NCBI RefSeq assembly: GCF_003382275.1
Contig: NZ_QTJX01000001.1
Location: 1-64,000 of the forward strand
Origin: Flagellimonas nanhaiensis
GTDB lineage: Bacteria; Bacteroidota; Bacteroidia; Flavobacteriales; Flavobacteriaceae
Length of the DNA: 64,000 bases
Direction: 5' to 3'
Shown here: one piece after another, positions 45,182 through 54,096 of the stretch
Layout of the letters: every line of letters starts with the position of its first letter
Numbering within the stretch: the stretch's first letter is position 1
Notes under the pieces: model-generated
Seen by the model: only the letters and a program-made list of their open reading frames with translations
Database searches by the model: none
Told to the model about the DNA's origin: nothing
Position numbers and translations under genes: made by a program

Positions 45182-46180
45182 ATGAGAAAAATCACCAAAG
45201 AAGTCTACCTTAAATGGTATGAGGACATGTTGTTCTGGAGAAAGTTTGAGGACAAGTTGGCCGCAGTTTATATCCAACAAAAAGTACGTGGATTTTTGCA
45301 TTTGTACAATGGGCAGGAAGCCGTACTGGCAGGATCATTGCACGCAATGGACCTTACAAAGGATAGAATGATTACTGCTTATAGAAACCATGTGCAGCCA
45401 ATTGGAATGGGAGTGGACCCCAGAAAAGTAATGGCAGAGCTTTATGGAAAGGTTACTGGGACTTCCAAAGGTATGGGAGGATCCATGCACATTTTCTCTA
45501 AAGAGTACCGATTCTATGGTGGACATGGAATTGTAGGAGGACAGATTCCTTTGGGAGCAGGACTGGCTTTTGCGGATAAATACTTTAAAAGAGATGCAGT
45601 CACCCTTTGCTATATGGGAGATGGAGCAGTTAGACAAGGTGCTTTGCACGAGGCATTCAACTTGGCAATGCTTTGGCAGTTGCCCGTAGTTTTTATCTGT
45701 GAGAACAATGGGTATGCTATGGGAACTTCGGTTGCAAGAACTGCTTATACAACGGATATTTGGAAACTGGGCTTGGGTTACGAAATGCCATGTGCTCCGG
45801 TAGATGGAATGGACCCTGCCATTGTTGCCAAGGAAGTGGACAAGGCTGTAGAAAGAGCTCGTACTGGAGGCGGACCAACATTTTTAGAGATGAAGACCTA
45901 TCGCTATCGCGGTCACTCTATGTCCGATGCACAACACTATCGTACCAAGGATGAGGTGGAAGAGTACAAAAAGATTGACCCTATCACCCAAGTAAAAGAT
46001 GTGATTCTTGAGAAAGGTTATGCCTCAGAAGAAGACATAAAGGAAATAGATAAAAAAGTAAAGGCATTGGTATCGGAATGCGAAAAATTTGCTGAAGAGT
46101 CGGATTTTCCACCTTTGGAGCAAATGTACGATACCGTTTACGAACAAGAAGATTATCCATTTTTACAACATAAATTATAG
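45182..46180 (+). CDS. pdhA: Pyruvate dehydrogenase E1 component, alpha subunit
   Basis: This thiamine-diphosphate subunit of pyruvate dehydrogenase decarboxylates pyruvate and acetylates the lipoyl groups of PdhC together with E1 beta. About 332 residues from the ATG at 45182. Motifs: FLHLYNGQEAVLAG near 45, GMGGSMHIFSKEYRFYGGHGIVGGQIPLGAG near 105, the ThDP-binding GDGAVRQGALHEAFNLAMLWQLPVVFICENN near 150, and the phospho-loop region YRYRGHSMSDAQHYRTKDEV near 255. The beta subunit gene pdhB is not in the window. pdhC starts 4 bases later. Confidence 0.94.
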   Translation: MRKITKEVYLKWYEDMLFWRKFEDKLAAVYIQQKVRGFLHLYNGQEAVLAGSLHAMDLTKDRMITAYRNHVQPIGMGVDPRKVMAELYGKVTGTSKGMGGSMHIFSKEYRFYGGHGIVGGQIPLGAGLAFADKYFKRDAVTLCYMGDGAVRQGALHEAFNLAMLWQLPVVFICENNGYAMGTSVARTAYTTDIWKLGLGYEMPCAPVDGMDPAIVAKEVDKAVERARTGGGPTFLEMKTYRYRGHSMSDAQHYRTKDEVEEYKKIDPITQVKDVILEKGYASEEDIKEIDKKVKALVSECEKFAEESDFPPLEQMYDTVYEQEDYPFLQHKL

Positions 46181-46184
46181 GTAA

Positions 46185-47822
46185 ATGGCAGAAGTGATCA
46201 ACATGCCCCGCTTGAGCGACACCATGGAGGAAGGTACCGTGGCAAAATGGCTCAAAAACGTCGGGGATAAGGTAGAGGAAGGCGATATTTTGGCTGAAAT
46301 CGAGACGGATAAAGCTACCATGGAGTTTGAATCCTTTCATGAAGGTACCCTTTTGCATATTGGTATTGCTGAAGGAGATGGGGCTCCCGTGGACTCACTT
46401 TTGGCAATTATTGGAGAAGAAGGTGAAGATATTTCAGGCTTGTTGGCAGGAGGTTCCGCCCCTGCCCAGGCAGAGGAAGCTCCAGCTCCGGCAACTGAAA
46501 GTAAACCTGAAAAAACTGCCGCTCCTGCAGGGGCCTCCATCCCAGAGGGAGTTGAAATAATTACCATGCCACGCTTGAGCGATACCATGGAAGAAGGTAC
46601 CGTGGCCAGCTGGTTAAAGAAAGTAGGGGATGCTGTTGAGGAAGGTGATATCTTGGCAGAGATTGAGACAGATAAGGCTACCATGGAGTTTGAATCGTTC
46701 TACTCGGGTACGCTGCTACATATTGGAATCCAGGAAGGTGAAGGAGCACCTGTAGACTCTTTGCTGGCCATAATTGGCCCAGAGGGCACTGATGTTGATG
46801 CAGTACTCAATGCACAATCAAATGGAGCAACCACTGAAAGCGCGCCGGAGACGGATGCTGCTCCAAAAAATGTGGAACAAGTACAAGAAGCTGCGGTTGA
46901 AGCACCAGTAGTATCTCAAAATGGACAACGCGTTTTTGCATCGCCATTGGCAAAGAAAATTGCTAGTGAGAAAGGAATCAACCTTGCTGATGTAAAAGGT
47001 TCTGGAGACCATGGAAGGATTGTGAAACGAGATGTTGAAAACTATCAACCCTCACAAGCACCAGCTCCATCTATTGAAAAACCTTCAGAAGCCGTTACAG
47101 CTTCCGCCCCTGCGGCACCAATAAGTTTACCTGTTGGAGAGGAGAGCATGGAGGAAGTTAAGAACTCTACCATGCGTAAGGTCATTGCCAAGAGATTGGG
47201 TGAATCCAAATTCTCTGCCCCACATTATTATTTGACCATTGAAGTGGATATGGACAATGCCAAGGCATCAAGAGCGCAGATCAACAATCTGCCGGACACT
47301 AAAGTGTCTTTCAATGATATGGTATTGAAGGCCTGCGCGATGGCACTTAAAAAACATCCACAGGTAAATACTTCATGGAATGGTGATACTACGGTATACA
47401 AACATCATATACATATGGGTGTGGCCGTTGCCGTTGATGAAGGCCTTGTGGTTCCTGTAATCAAATTCGCAGACCAACTTAGCTTAACCCAACTAGGTGC
47501 GGCTGTAAAAGACTTGGCAGGTAGGTCCAGGAGCAAGAAGATCAAACCCGATGAAATGGAAGGAAGTACTTTTACAGTTTCCAATCTGGGAATGTTCGGC
47601 ATATTGGAGTTTACTTCCATTATAAACCAGCCAAACTCTTCAATATTATCCGTTGGAGCCATTGTGGAAAAACCAGTGGTCAAAAATGGAGAGATTGTAG
47701 TGGGAAGTACCATGAAAGTAACTTTGGCATGCGACCATAGAACGGTAGATGGTGCAACCGGGGCACAGTTCCTTCAAACCTTGAGGGCTTATCTGGAGAA
47801 TCCGGTAACTATGTTGGCCTAG
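46185..47822 (+). CDS. pdhC: Pyruvate dehydrogenase E2 component (dihydrolipoamide acetyltransferase)
   Basis: This is the core of the PDH complex: it transfers the acetyl group to CoA. The 545 residues carry two N-terminal lipoyl domains, each with EIETDKATMEFESF around the lipoyl Lys (about residues 45 and 165), joined by Ala/Pro/Glu-rich linkers. An E3/E1-binding domain (VFASPLAKKIASEKGI...DHGRIVKRDV, about 247-285) and the catalytic domain with active-site DHRTVDGATGAQFL near 520 follow. The two lipoyl domains are also highly alike at DNA level, which implies recent duplication or ongoing gene conversion. A strong terminator follows. Confidence 0.95.
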   Translation: MAEVINMPRLSDTMEEGTVAKWLKNVGDKVEEGDILAEIETDKATMEFESFHEGTLLHIGIAEGDGAPVDSLLAIIGEEGEDISGLLAGGSAPAQAEEAPAPATESKPEKTAAPAGASIPEGVEIITMPRLSDTMEEGTVASWLKKVGDAVEEGDILAEIETDKATMEFESFYSGTLLHIGIQEGEGAPVDSLLAIIGPEGTDVDAVLNAQSNGATTESAPETDAAPKNVEQVQEAAVEAPVVSQNGQRVFASPLAKKIASEKGINLADVKGSGDHGRIVKRDVENYQPSQAPAPSIEKPSEAVTASAPAAPISLPVGEESMEEVKNSTMRKVIAKRLGESKFSAPHYYLTIEVDMDNAKASRAQINNLPDTKVSFNDMVLKACAMALKKHPQVNTSWNGDTTVYKHHIHMGVAVAVDEGLVVPVIKFADQLSLTQLGAAVKDLAGRSRSKKIKPDEMEGSTFTVSNLGMFGILEFTSIINQPNSSILSVGAIVEKPVVKNGEIVVGSTMKVTLACDHRTVDGATGAQFLQTLRAYLENPVTMLA

Positions 47823-47858
47823 TTTTATATTTTGAAAAAAGAATAACCGATTATAATG

Positions 47859-47885
47859 AAGCATCCTTTTAAGGATGCTTTTTTT
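47859..47885 (+). terminator. Terminator of pdhA-pdhC
   Basis: AAGCATCCTT (47859-47868) pairs with AAGGATGCTT (47871-47880), followed by a T-run to 47885. It lies 37 bases after the pdhC stop. Confidence 0.88.
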
Positions 47886-47911
47886 ATCTTTAAAAACATA
47901 AATTGAACAAG

Positions 47912-48937
47912 ATGAAGAAAATTTTTAGCTTCTTTGGATTGGTGCTGCTGTTAAGTTGCGGTTCAGCACAAATAGTTGAAACTAAAACAGCTCCGGTTTC
48001 AGGACCAGAAGGGGTAAAAGGAAGTGCAGTGGGTGCTAACCCCGACAATACTTCCGCGGATACAAATTTTGCTTTTACTGATTCGGGTAGAGTAGGGGAT
48101 ATCATGAATTACTTGGCCTCAGATGACCTTAAAGGAAGAGATTCAGGAAGTGAAGGAATTGAAATGGCGGCTATCTATATTGAAAATTATTTCAAGTCCT
48201 ATGGAGTGGAGCCCTTTTATGAATCGTACAGAGATACACTGACCAATTTTAAAAAACCATCCTATAATATTGTCGGTATTGTTGAGGGGAATGACCCTGA
48301 ACTCAAAAAGGAATATATTGTTATTGGTGCACACTATGACCATATTGGTACCATCTCTCCGGAACATGGGGACTACATAGCAAATGGTGCAAATGACAAT
48401 GCTTCCGGGACAACGACTGTAATGGAAATGGCGCGATACTTTGGGACCAAAAAAACCAACAAACGCAGTTTGATTTTTGCACTTTTCAGTGCCGAGGAAA
48501 AAGGATTGTTGGGTTCCGAACATCTGGCCCAAAGAATGAAGAAAGAGGAACTGAACTTATATAGCATGCTCAACTTTGAAATGACTGGTGTCCCATTGAA
48601 AGGAAAAGATTATTATGTGTACATCACAGGATATCACAGGTCTAATCTTGCTGAAGTGAGCAACAAATATGCTGGGGATAACTTGGTAGGGTTTTTACCC
48701 ACGGCTAAAGAGTACAGCCTGTTCCAAAGATCAGACAACTACCCTTTTCATAAGGAGTTTGGAGTACCCTCCCACACGTATTGCACATTTGATTTCACCA
48801 ATTTTGACCACTATCATAAGGTTGGGGATGAGGTTGAACTCATGGACTTTGACCACATGGCCACTTTGGTGAACCGAATGTTGCCCGTGCTTGAGGGTAT
48901 AGCAAATTCATCCACACAAGAGATAAAAATGAATTGA
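47912..48937 (+). CDS. M28 family zinc aminopeptidase, lipoprotein (second copy)
   Basis: This is a lipid-anchored periplasmic di-zinc peptidase of about 341 residues from the ATG at 47912; a TTG lies 9 bases upstream. The lipobox is VLLLSC. Metal ligands and catalytic residues are all visible: His in VIGAHYDHIG, Asp in GANDNASGTTT, the Glu pair in FSAEEKGLLGSEHL, Glu in MLNFEMTG (Asp in the other copy) and the C-terminal His in NFDHYHKVGDEVEL. It is shorter than the 16228-17670 homologue because it lacks the large inserted region, so the two are separate family members. It is 15 bases before the SDR gene. Confidence 0.9.
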   Translation: MKKIFSFFGLVLLLSCGSAQIVETKTAPVSGPEGVKGSAVGANPDNTSADTNFAFTDSGRVGDIMNYLASDDLKGRDSGSEGIEMAAIYIENYFKSYGVEPFYESYRDTLTNFKKPSYNIVGIVEGNDPELKKEYIVIGAHYDHIGTISPEHGDYIANGANDNASGTTTVMEMARYFGTKKTNKRSLIFALFSAEEKGLLGSEHLAQRMKKEELNLYSMLNFEMTGVPLKGKDYYVYITGYHRSNLAEVSNKYAGDNLVGFLPTAKEYSLFQRSDNYPFHKEFGVPSHTYCTFDFTNFDHYHKVGDEVELMDFDHMATLVNRMLPVLEGIANSSTQEIKMN

Positions 48938-48952
48938 TTAAGAAATCCATTC

Positions 48953-49630
48953 ATGGCAAATATTGTAATAACTGGAACTAGTAGGGGTATTGGTTTTGAA
49001 TTGGTGAAACTCTTTGCAAAGGAGGGCCATCAGGTATTGGCTTTGTCCCGAAACGAAAAACCTATAGCGGATTTAAACTTACCTCAAGTACATACTTTTC
49101 CTTTTGATTTGTCCAATTCACAAGATTTTTCAAAAGTGTCCAACTTTTTGGAACAATGGGATAAGGTGGATGTGTTGATCAATAATGCCGGAAGTTTGCT
49201 CAACAAGCCTTTTGTAGAAACCTCCTTGACCGAATTTGAATCGGTTTACAAAGTAAATGTATTTGGTGTAGCGCAGTTGACCCAAACCGTTTTACCGAAA
49301 ATGGGGCGGGAAGGGCATGTGGTGACCGTTAGTTCCATGGGAGGAGTGCAAGGGAGCGTAAAGTTTCCCGGACTTTCCGCTTATAGCTCAAGTAAAGGAG
49401 CTGTAATCACCCTCACGGAACTTTGGGCCGAAGAATTCAAGGAAACAGGACCAAGTTTTAATGTGTTGGCCTTGGGCGCAGTGCAGACAGAAATGCTCGA
49501 AGAAGCCTTTCCAGGCTATCAAGCCCCGGTTACGGCCTTGGAAATGGCATCATACATCAAGGATTTTGCTTTGACCGGACACAAGTTGTACAATGGTAAA
49601 CTATTGCAGGTAAGCAATAGTACCCCTTGA
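48953..49630 (+). CDS. Short-chain dehydrogenase/reductase
   Basis: This cytoplasmic NAD(P)-dependent oxidoreductase of the classical SDR type has 225 residues. The Rossmann motif TGTSRGIGFELVKLF is at the N-terminus, NNAGSL near 75, the catalytic Ser in VSSMGGVQG near 125 and the Tyr-x-x-x-Lys pair in YSSSKGA near 143-147. It is near the short end for the family, and the C-terminal substrate lid is small. The arginine after the first Gly-rich loop (TSRG) hints at NADPH preference. The substrate is unknown. The gene converges with the HEAT-repeat gene. Confidence 0.9.
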   Translation: MANIVITGTSRGIGFELVKLFAKEGHQVLALSRNEKPIADLNLPQVHTFPFDLSNSQDFSKVSNFLEQWDKVDVLINNAGSLLNKPFVETSLTEFESVYKVNVFGVAQLTQTVLPKMGREGHVVTVSSMGGVQGSVKFPGLSAYSSSKGAVITLTELWAEEFKETGPSFNVLALGAVQTEMLEEAFPGYQAPVTALEMASYIKDFALTGHKLYNGKLLQVSNSTP

Positions 49631-49670
49631 TCCATGTCATTCCTGCACGCGCTTTGGGGTACAATTTCAA

Positions 49671-50774
49671 TTAAATCAGTTCAAACTTTTTTCGCTGCAC
49701 TTCCTTTCCATTCAAAATAATGGAAACTTCATGTTTCCCTAAATGATATACCCTTGTGGTAATGGGTTTAAAGGATTGCTTTCGTATGATTTCTGAAATG
49801 CTCTTTCCGGGATATTCTTTTTCACTGATTTTAAACACTTTTCTGGATAGTGTACCATTGGCCTTTTGGTAATAAATACCATATTCCACTCGAATTTTTG
49901 AAGATGCGGTATTCGTGTTTTGAAGTTTAAAACTGAACTCGAGACTCTCTCCGATTCGAATTTTGGGAGTTATAACCTTAAAATCCTTGCATTTGATATG
50001 GTCAATATCTCCAAAACCGAACAATTGCATTATCTCATTGTTCCCTTGCTTCAATAGCGTACGGCTGGCATGTTTGGCAACCCAGTCCATATTCGGGTTG
50101 GTTCCATGCCATTTTTTTACCAAATCAATAGCAATGGCAGGATGGTCCTTGGAAATATCATTGACATTGTTGGCCACACTACGTCGTACGTATTCCGACT
50201 CATCATTCTTTAAGTTTTCCAATATGGGAAGTATGGCACTGGGGTCTTTCTTTAAATTGGGAAGGCCCATTGCCCATGGCAAACGAGGTCGACAACCTTC
50301 GGAAGATAATCTTCTAACATGTAGATTTTGGTGTTTGGACCACTTCAATAAAATTGCAAAAGCAGCTTCTTGATTTTTAAGGGTAAAAGGTCTTATCGCA
50401 AATTCACAAGAAACAAATTGAGTGACAGTTTCCATGGCATTCATGGAAATCTCGAACTCGTCCTGGCCATAAACTTCTATAAAATCAGGTAGAAAAATAA
50501 AACCTAATGTATCAATACCGTAATCATCTTGTCTAAGTATCTCGACCAAATCCAGTATGGTGCCAACGTTCTTTTTATAATCATCACCCAGATAGTTTCC
50601 CAAGCAGAGGGTAATATGGCGCATTCGTTGTTTTAGTTCCCTGCTTTCCCATTCAGCATCATGCACACTCTTCATAAAACCTGCTGAATCAAACTGCGGT
50701 AGAACTTCTTCGAACGATTTAAGGAACCGCTCGAAGAATGAATCACTGTATATAGTTTTTAAGAGTTCTGCCAT
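49671..50774 (-). CDS. DNA alkylation repair-like HEAT-repeat protein
   Basis: The 367-residue protein has an all-helical N-terminal part (about 1-255). Its HEAT-like repeats, such as WSKHQNLHVRRLSSEGCRPRLPWAM and NDESEYVRRSVANNVNDISK, match COG4335-type AlkC/AlkD DNA alkylation repair glycosylases. The C-terminal 110 residues form a separate beta-rich domain (KITPKIRIGESLEFSFKLQN...YHLGKHEVSIILNGKEV), probably immunoglobulin-like, as in AlkC-type proteins. Removal of alkylated bases is a family-based guess; catalytic residues cannot be verified here. It is a single minus-strand gene divergent from the SprT-like gene. Confidence 0.82.
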   Translation of the reverse strand: MAELLKTIYSDSFFERFLKSFEEVLPQFDSAGFMKSVHDAEWESRELKQRMRHITLCLGNYLGDDYKKNVGTILDLVEILRQDDYGIDTLGFIFLPDFIEVYGQDEFEISMNAMETVTQFVSCEFAIRPFTLKNQEAAFAILLKWSKHQNLHVRRLSSEGCRPRLPWAMGLPNLKKDPSAILPILENLKNDESEYVRRSVANNVNDISKDHPAIAIDLVKKWHGTNPNMDWVAKHASRTLLKQGNNEIMQLFGFGDIDHIKCKDFKVITPKIRIGESLEFSFKLQNTNTASSKIRVEYGIYYQKANGTLSRKVFKISEKEYPGKSISEIIRKQSFKPITTRVYHLGKHEVSIILNGKEVQRKKFELI

Positions 50775-50907
50775 ATTATTTTGTTTTACTGATGCAAAAA
50801 TAGGAAGGGGTTATGACAGCCTTATGTCAGCTGGGGACGAAATTTTTCATACCCTTTTTCGGAAAACTAACTTTTCGAAGTCGCGCTAGCGGCAAACTTG
50901 TAAATTT

Positions 50908-51537
50908 GTGGCAGTGAACACCACTTTACAAAAATATTTACCTGAACGCGCCATTGAACCTTGTTTTGAATTGATCAAGAAGCATGGAGTGCATTTAAAA
51001 GTTGTCAACCATCGGGTTACCCGCCACGGGGATTATAGAAGGATGCCCAATGGTCTACATCAAATTACCGTTAATGCATCTCTCAATAAATATCGGTTTT
51101 TAATCACGCTGATTCATGAAATTGCCCATTTGGTTGCTTTTGAAACCTACGGACGACGAATTAAACCTCATGGGCTCGAATGGAAACGTACCTTTCAACA
51201 TCTGATGGTTCCCTTTATTAGACCCGAAGTGTTTCCTTCTAAACTATTGCCCATTATAGCGCATCATTTTAAAAACCCTAAGGCAAGTAGCAGTACGGAT
51301 GCTCGATTGTCCATAGCCCTAAAAAGCTTTGATTCGCAGGAAAGTGATAAAAGTTATGTGTATGAATTGCCCATGGGAAGCGTGTTTAGGTTGTACAACG
51401 GGCGATTGTTCAAAAAGGGAAAGAAAAAAGTAAAACGATACGAATGTGTGGAATTGTCCTCGGGCAGATTATATTTGTTTCAACCCAATGCCGAGGTGGA
51501 GTTGATTAATGATACGTCCTTTGAACCACCCTTCTAA
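50908..51537 (+). CDS. SprT-like zinc metalloprotease domain protein
   Basis: The 209-residue protein has an N-terminal SprT-like metallopeptidase core with the zinc motif in TLIHEIAHLVAFETYGRRIKPHG (about 70-92). A C-terminal region is rich in Lys, where a zinc ribbon would be expected but without the Cys set: VYELPMGSVFRLYNGRLFKKGKKKVKRYECVEL. The start is GTG at 50908 or 50914. The former is shared with an exact -7 element TAAATTTG (50901-50908), so the mRNA may be leaderless and start at the second GTG. It is followed 17 bases later by manC. The substrate is unknown; relatives act on DNA-protein crosslinks. Confidence 0.82.
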   Translation: MAVNTTLQKYLPERAIEPCFELIKKHGVHLKVVNHRVTRHGDYRRMPNGLHQITVNASLNKYRFLITLIHEIAHLVAFETYGRRIKPHGLEWKRTFQHLMVPFIRPEVFPSKLLPIIAHHFKNPKASSSTDARLSIALKSFDSQESDKSYVYELPMGSVFRLYNGRLFKKGKKKVKRYECVELSSGRLYLFQPNAEVELINDTSFEPPF

Positions 51538-51554
51538 ATAAGAATCAAGATAAA

Positions 51555-52634
51555 ATGAACAAAAATTATTACGCAGTTTTGATGGCCGGGGGAGTTGGTT
51601 CCCGTTTTTGGCCAGTTAGTACCACAGCTAATCCCAAGCAGTTTCACGATATGCTGGGTACTGGGAAGACGTTGATTCAAAAAACCTTTGATAGGTTGAA
51701 TCGTTTTATCCCCACCGAAAATATCTTGATACTCACCAACGAGCGGTACAATGATTTGGTTTTGGAACAATTACCTAAGGTAAAACAGGAGCAGGTGGTG
51801 TTGGAGCCAGCCATGCGGAATACCGCGCCTTGTATTTTGTATGCCGCGTTGAAAATCCAAAAAATGAATCCCAATGCGGTAATGATCGTAGCACCCAGTG
51901 ATCATTGGATTGAAGATGAACAAGCCTTTGAGAATGATGTCAAGGCGTGTTTTGATAAATGTGAAAAAGAGGAAGTGTTGTGCACCTTGGGAATCCAACC
52001 TACTTTTCCCAATACAGGTTTCGGTTATATTGAATTTGAAAAGGGAAGTGACGAAAAGTTGAAAAAGGTGTCACAATTCCGAGAAAAACCCGATTACGAA
52101 ACCGCAAAGGAATTTTTGGCCCAGGGCAATTTTCTTTGGAATGCCGGTATTTTTATGTGGAGTGTGAATACCATAGTAACCGCGTTTAAAAATTATCAAC
52201 CCAAACAATACCAACTTTTTGGGGAAGGTATTTCTTGTTATAATACTGCTGATGAACAGGCTTTTATACAAGAAAACTATGCCAAGGCCGAAAACATATC
52301 CATAGATTATGCTATCTTGGAACAATCCAAGTCCATCTTCACCTTACCGGCCACTTTTGATTGGAACGACCTGGGAACATGGGGGGCATTATATGATAAA
52401 CTGGATAAAGATGAGTCAGGAAATGCCGTTGTCAATGCCCAGACGCTCATGGAAGATGCAAAAGGTAATATGGTACGTTCGCCGAAAGGTAAGATTGTGG
52501 TAGTGGATGGCCTGGAAGACTATATTATAGTGGACAAGGAGGAAGTTTTATTGATTTACCCCAAATCCAAACAACAGGATATTAAAAAAGTACTGAACCA
52601 GGTAAAAGACAAATTTGGAGATCAGTATGCATAG
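51555..52634 (+). CDS. manC: Mannose-1-phosphate guanylyltransferase
   Basis: This enzyme makes GDP-mannose from mannose-1-phosphate and GTP for glycoconjugates and exopolysaccharide. The 359-residue form lacks the C-terminal isomerase domain of the long type. The nucleotide-binding motif VLMAGGVGSRFWPVS is at the N-terminus, LILTNERYNDLVLEQLP near 60, APSDHWIEDEQAFENDV near 115, FREKPDYETAKEFL and GNFLWNAGIFMWS near 175-200, and TFDWNDLGTWGALY near 270. All are standard for the family. It is 3 bases before the DUF389 gene and probably forms one transcript with it. Confidence 0.94.
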   Translation: MNKNYYAVLMAGGVGSRFWPVSTTANPKQFHDMLGTGKTLIQKTFDRLNRFIPTENILILTNERYNDLVLEQLPKVKQEQVVLEPAMRNTAPCILYAALKIQKMNPNAVMIVAPSDHWIEDEQAFENDVKACFDKCEKEEVLCTLGIQPTFPNTGFGYIEFEKGSDEKLKKVSQFREKPDYETAKEFLAQGNFLWNAGIFMWSVNTIVTAFKNYQPKQYQLFGEGISCYNTADEQAFIQENYAKAENISIDYAILEQSKSIFTLPATFDWNDLGTWGALYDKLDKDESGNAVVNAQTLMEDAKGNMVRSPKGKIVVVDGLEDYIIVDKEEVLLIYPKSKQQDIKKVLNQVKDKFGDQYA

Positions 52635-52637
52635 CAT

Positions 52638-54095
52638 ATGAGTGAACATTTATTTGCAGATAATGAGCCCCCTACTCCGCAGGATAGTGGAGATGAAGTA
52701 AAAAAGGACTTCAAAGGACTTTTGGGCAGTATACGAAAGTTTCTCTCGGAACTTTTGGAAATAAGGACCAACACGGATGCCGCTGCAACCAAGGAATCTA
52801 TCATTGATGATATCCCTTTTAAGGGACATACTTCCTGGATTCTAATCTGTTCCATCTTCATAGCCTCTGTTGGACTCAACGCTAATTCTACCGCTGTTGT
52901 TATCGGTGCCATGTTAATTTCCCCGCTTATGGGCCCTATTTTGGGTATGGGCATGTCATTGGCCATCAACGACATTGATACGCTGAGGCGCTCAATAAAG
53001 AATTTTACCGTAATGGTGGTCTTGAGTGTGGTTACCGCCTTTTTGTTCTTTTACCTCTTTCCACTTCGTGATGAATCATCTGAACTTTTGGCCCGTACAA
53101 AACCGGACATTCGAGATGTACTGATTGCCTTTTTCGGGGGTCTTGCCCTGGTCATTGCACGTGCAAAAAAAGGGACTATAGCCAGTGTGATTTTTGGTGT
53201 TGCTATTGCCACAGCTCTTATGCCACCGCTTTGTACGGTAGGTTTTGGATTGGCCATTGGCAAACCATGGTATGCAGCCGGAGCCATGTACTTGTTCATT
53301 ATCAATACCATCTTTATAGGTTTAGCCACGTTTTTGGTCATCAAGTTTTTACGATTTCCGATGGTACGTTATGCCAACTCCCAAAAAAGGAGGTTTATAG
53401 CCAGAGTTGCTTCCATTACCGGAATTTTAGTAATGGTACCTGCCGGATTTACCTTCTATAAGGTTTTTCAAGAATCCTTATTTAAAAAACAGGCACAGGA
53501 ATTTCTAAAAGAGACCGTCGAGGTATACCAGTTTCAGGGGGCTGGAAGATATGTGGATAATCTAACCAAATTGGAGTACAATGATGGAAAGACTCCATTG
53601 ATTGAGCTCGTCTGCATGGGAGACGAGATTATTCCGGAAAATGTGGTGAATACCTGGCGAACTCAAAAAAATGAATTCTCCAGACTTAAAGAAGCTGAAT
53701 TGCACATTATCCAGGGGGGTAAGGACGATTCCGAAGAAAAGTTCAATTATGTAAGTGAACTTTATGAGAAGAACAAAGCAGAATTACTGAACAAGGATGA
53801 GCAAATCAGACTGTTGGAAGAAGAAGTGGCCAGCCTGACCAAAAATGCTGGTAAACAAATCCCTTTTACGGATATCAGTGCTGAAGCCAAGGCCAATTAT
53901 GAGAATATAGCTGGTTTGGGGTTCTCTTATCAAATGAGAACGGACTTTAGCAAATTGGATACTGTTCCTGTTTTTGAAGTGAAATGGAAAGATGGAATCC
54001 GACAGAGCCAAAAGAACACGGACGCCCAAAAAATGTTGGCCTGGCTGAAACTAAGGCTTCAAGATTCTACTTTGGTCATTAAAGAGGTGGAGTAG
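52638..54095 (+). CDS. DUF389 (TIGR00341-type) membrane protein with soluble C-terminal extension
   Basis: The 485-residue protein has an N-terminal soluble stretch, then about six membrane segments in residues 70-285 with the DUF389 core NSTAVVIGAMLISPLMGPILGMGMSLA near 85 and VIFGVAIATALMPPLCTVGFGLAIG near 185. After residue 290 it has a 190-residue soluble tail with a coiled coil (EKNKAELLNKDEQIRLLEEEVASLTKN, about 375-405) and a mixed C-terminal domain. The function of DUF389 is not established. The long tail suggests an interaction domain. Its stop is one base from the stop of the converging ABC gene. Confidence 0.85.
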   Translation: MSEHLFADNEPPTPQDSGDEVKKDFKGLLGSIRKFLSELLEIRTNTDAAATKESIIDDIPFKGHTSWILICSIFIASVGLNANSTAVVIGAMLISPLMGPILGMGMSLAINDIDTLRRSIKNFTVMVVLSVVTAFLFFYLFPLRDESSELLARTKPDIRDVLIAFFGGLALVIARAKKGTIASVIFGVAIATALMPPLCTVGFGLAIGKPWYAAGAMYLFIINTIFIGLATFLVIKFLRFPMVRYANSQKRRFIARVASITGILVMVPAGFTFYKVFQESLFKKQAQEFLKETVEVYQFQGAGRYVDNLTKLEYNDGKTPLIELVCMGDEIIPENVVNTWRTQKNEFSRLKEAELHIIQGGKDDSEEKFNYVSELYEKNKAELLNKDEQIRLLEEEVASLTKNAGKQIPFTDISAEAKANYENIAGLGFSYQMRTDFSKLDTVPVFEVKWKDGIRQSQKNTDAQKMLAWLKLRLQDSTLVIKEVE

Positions 54096-54096
54096 T

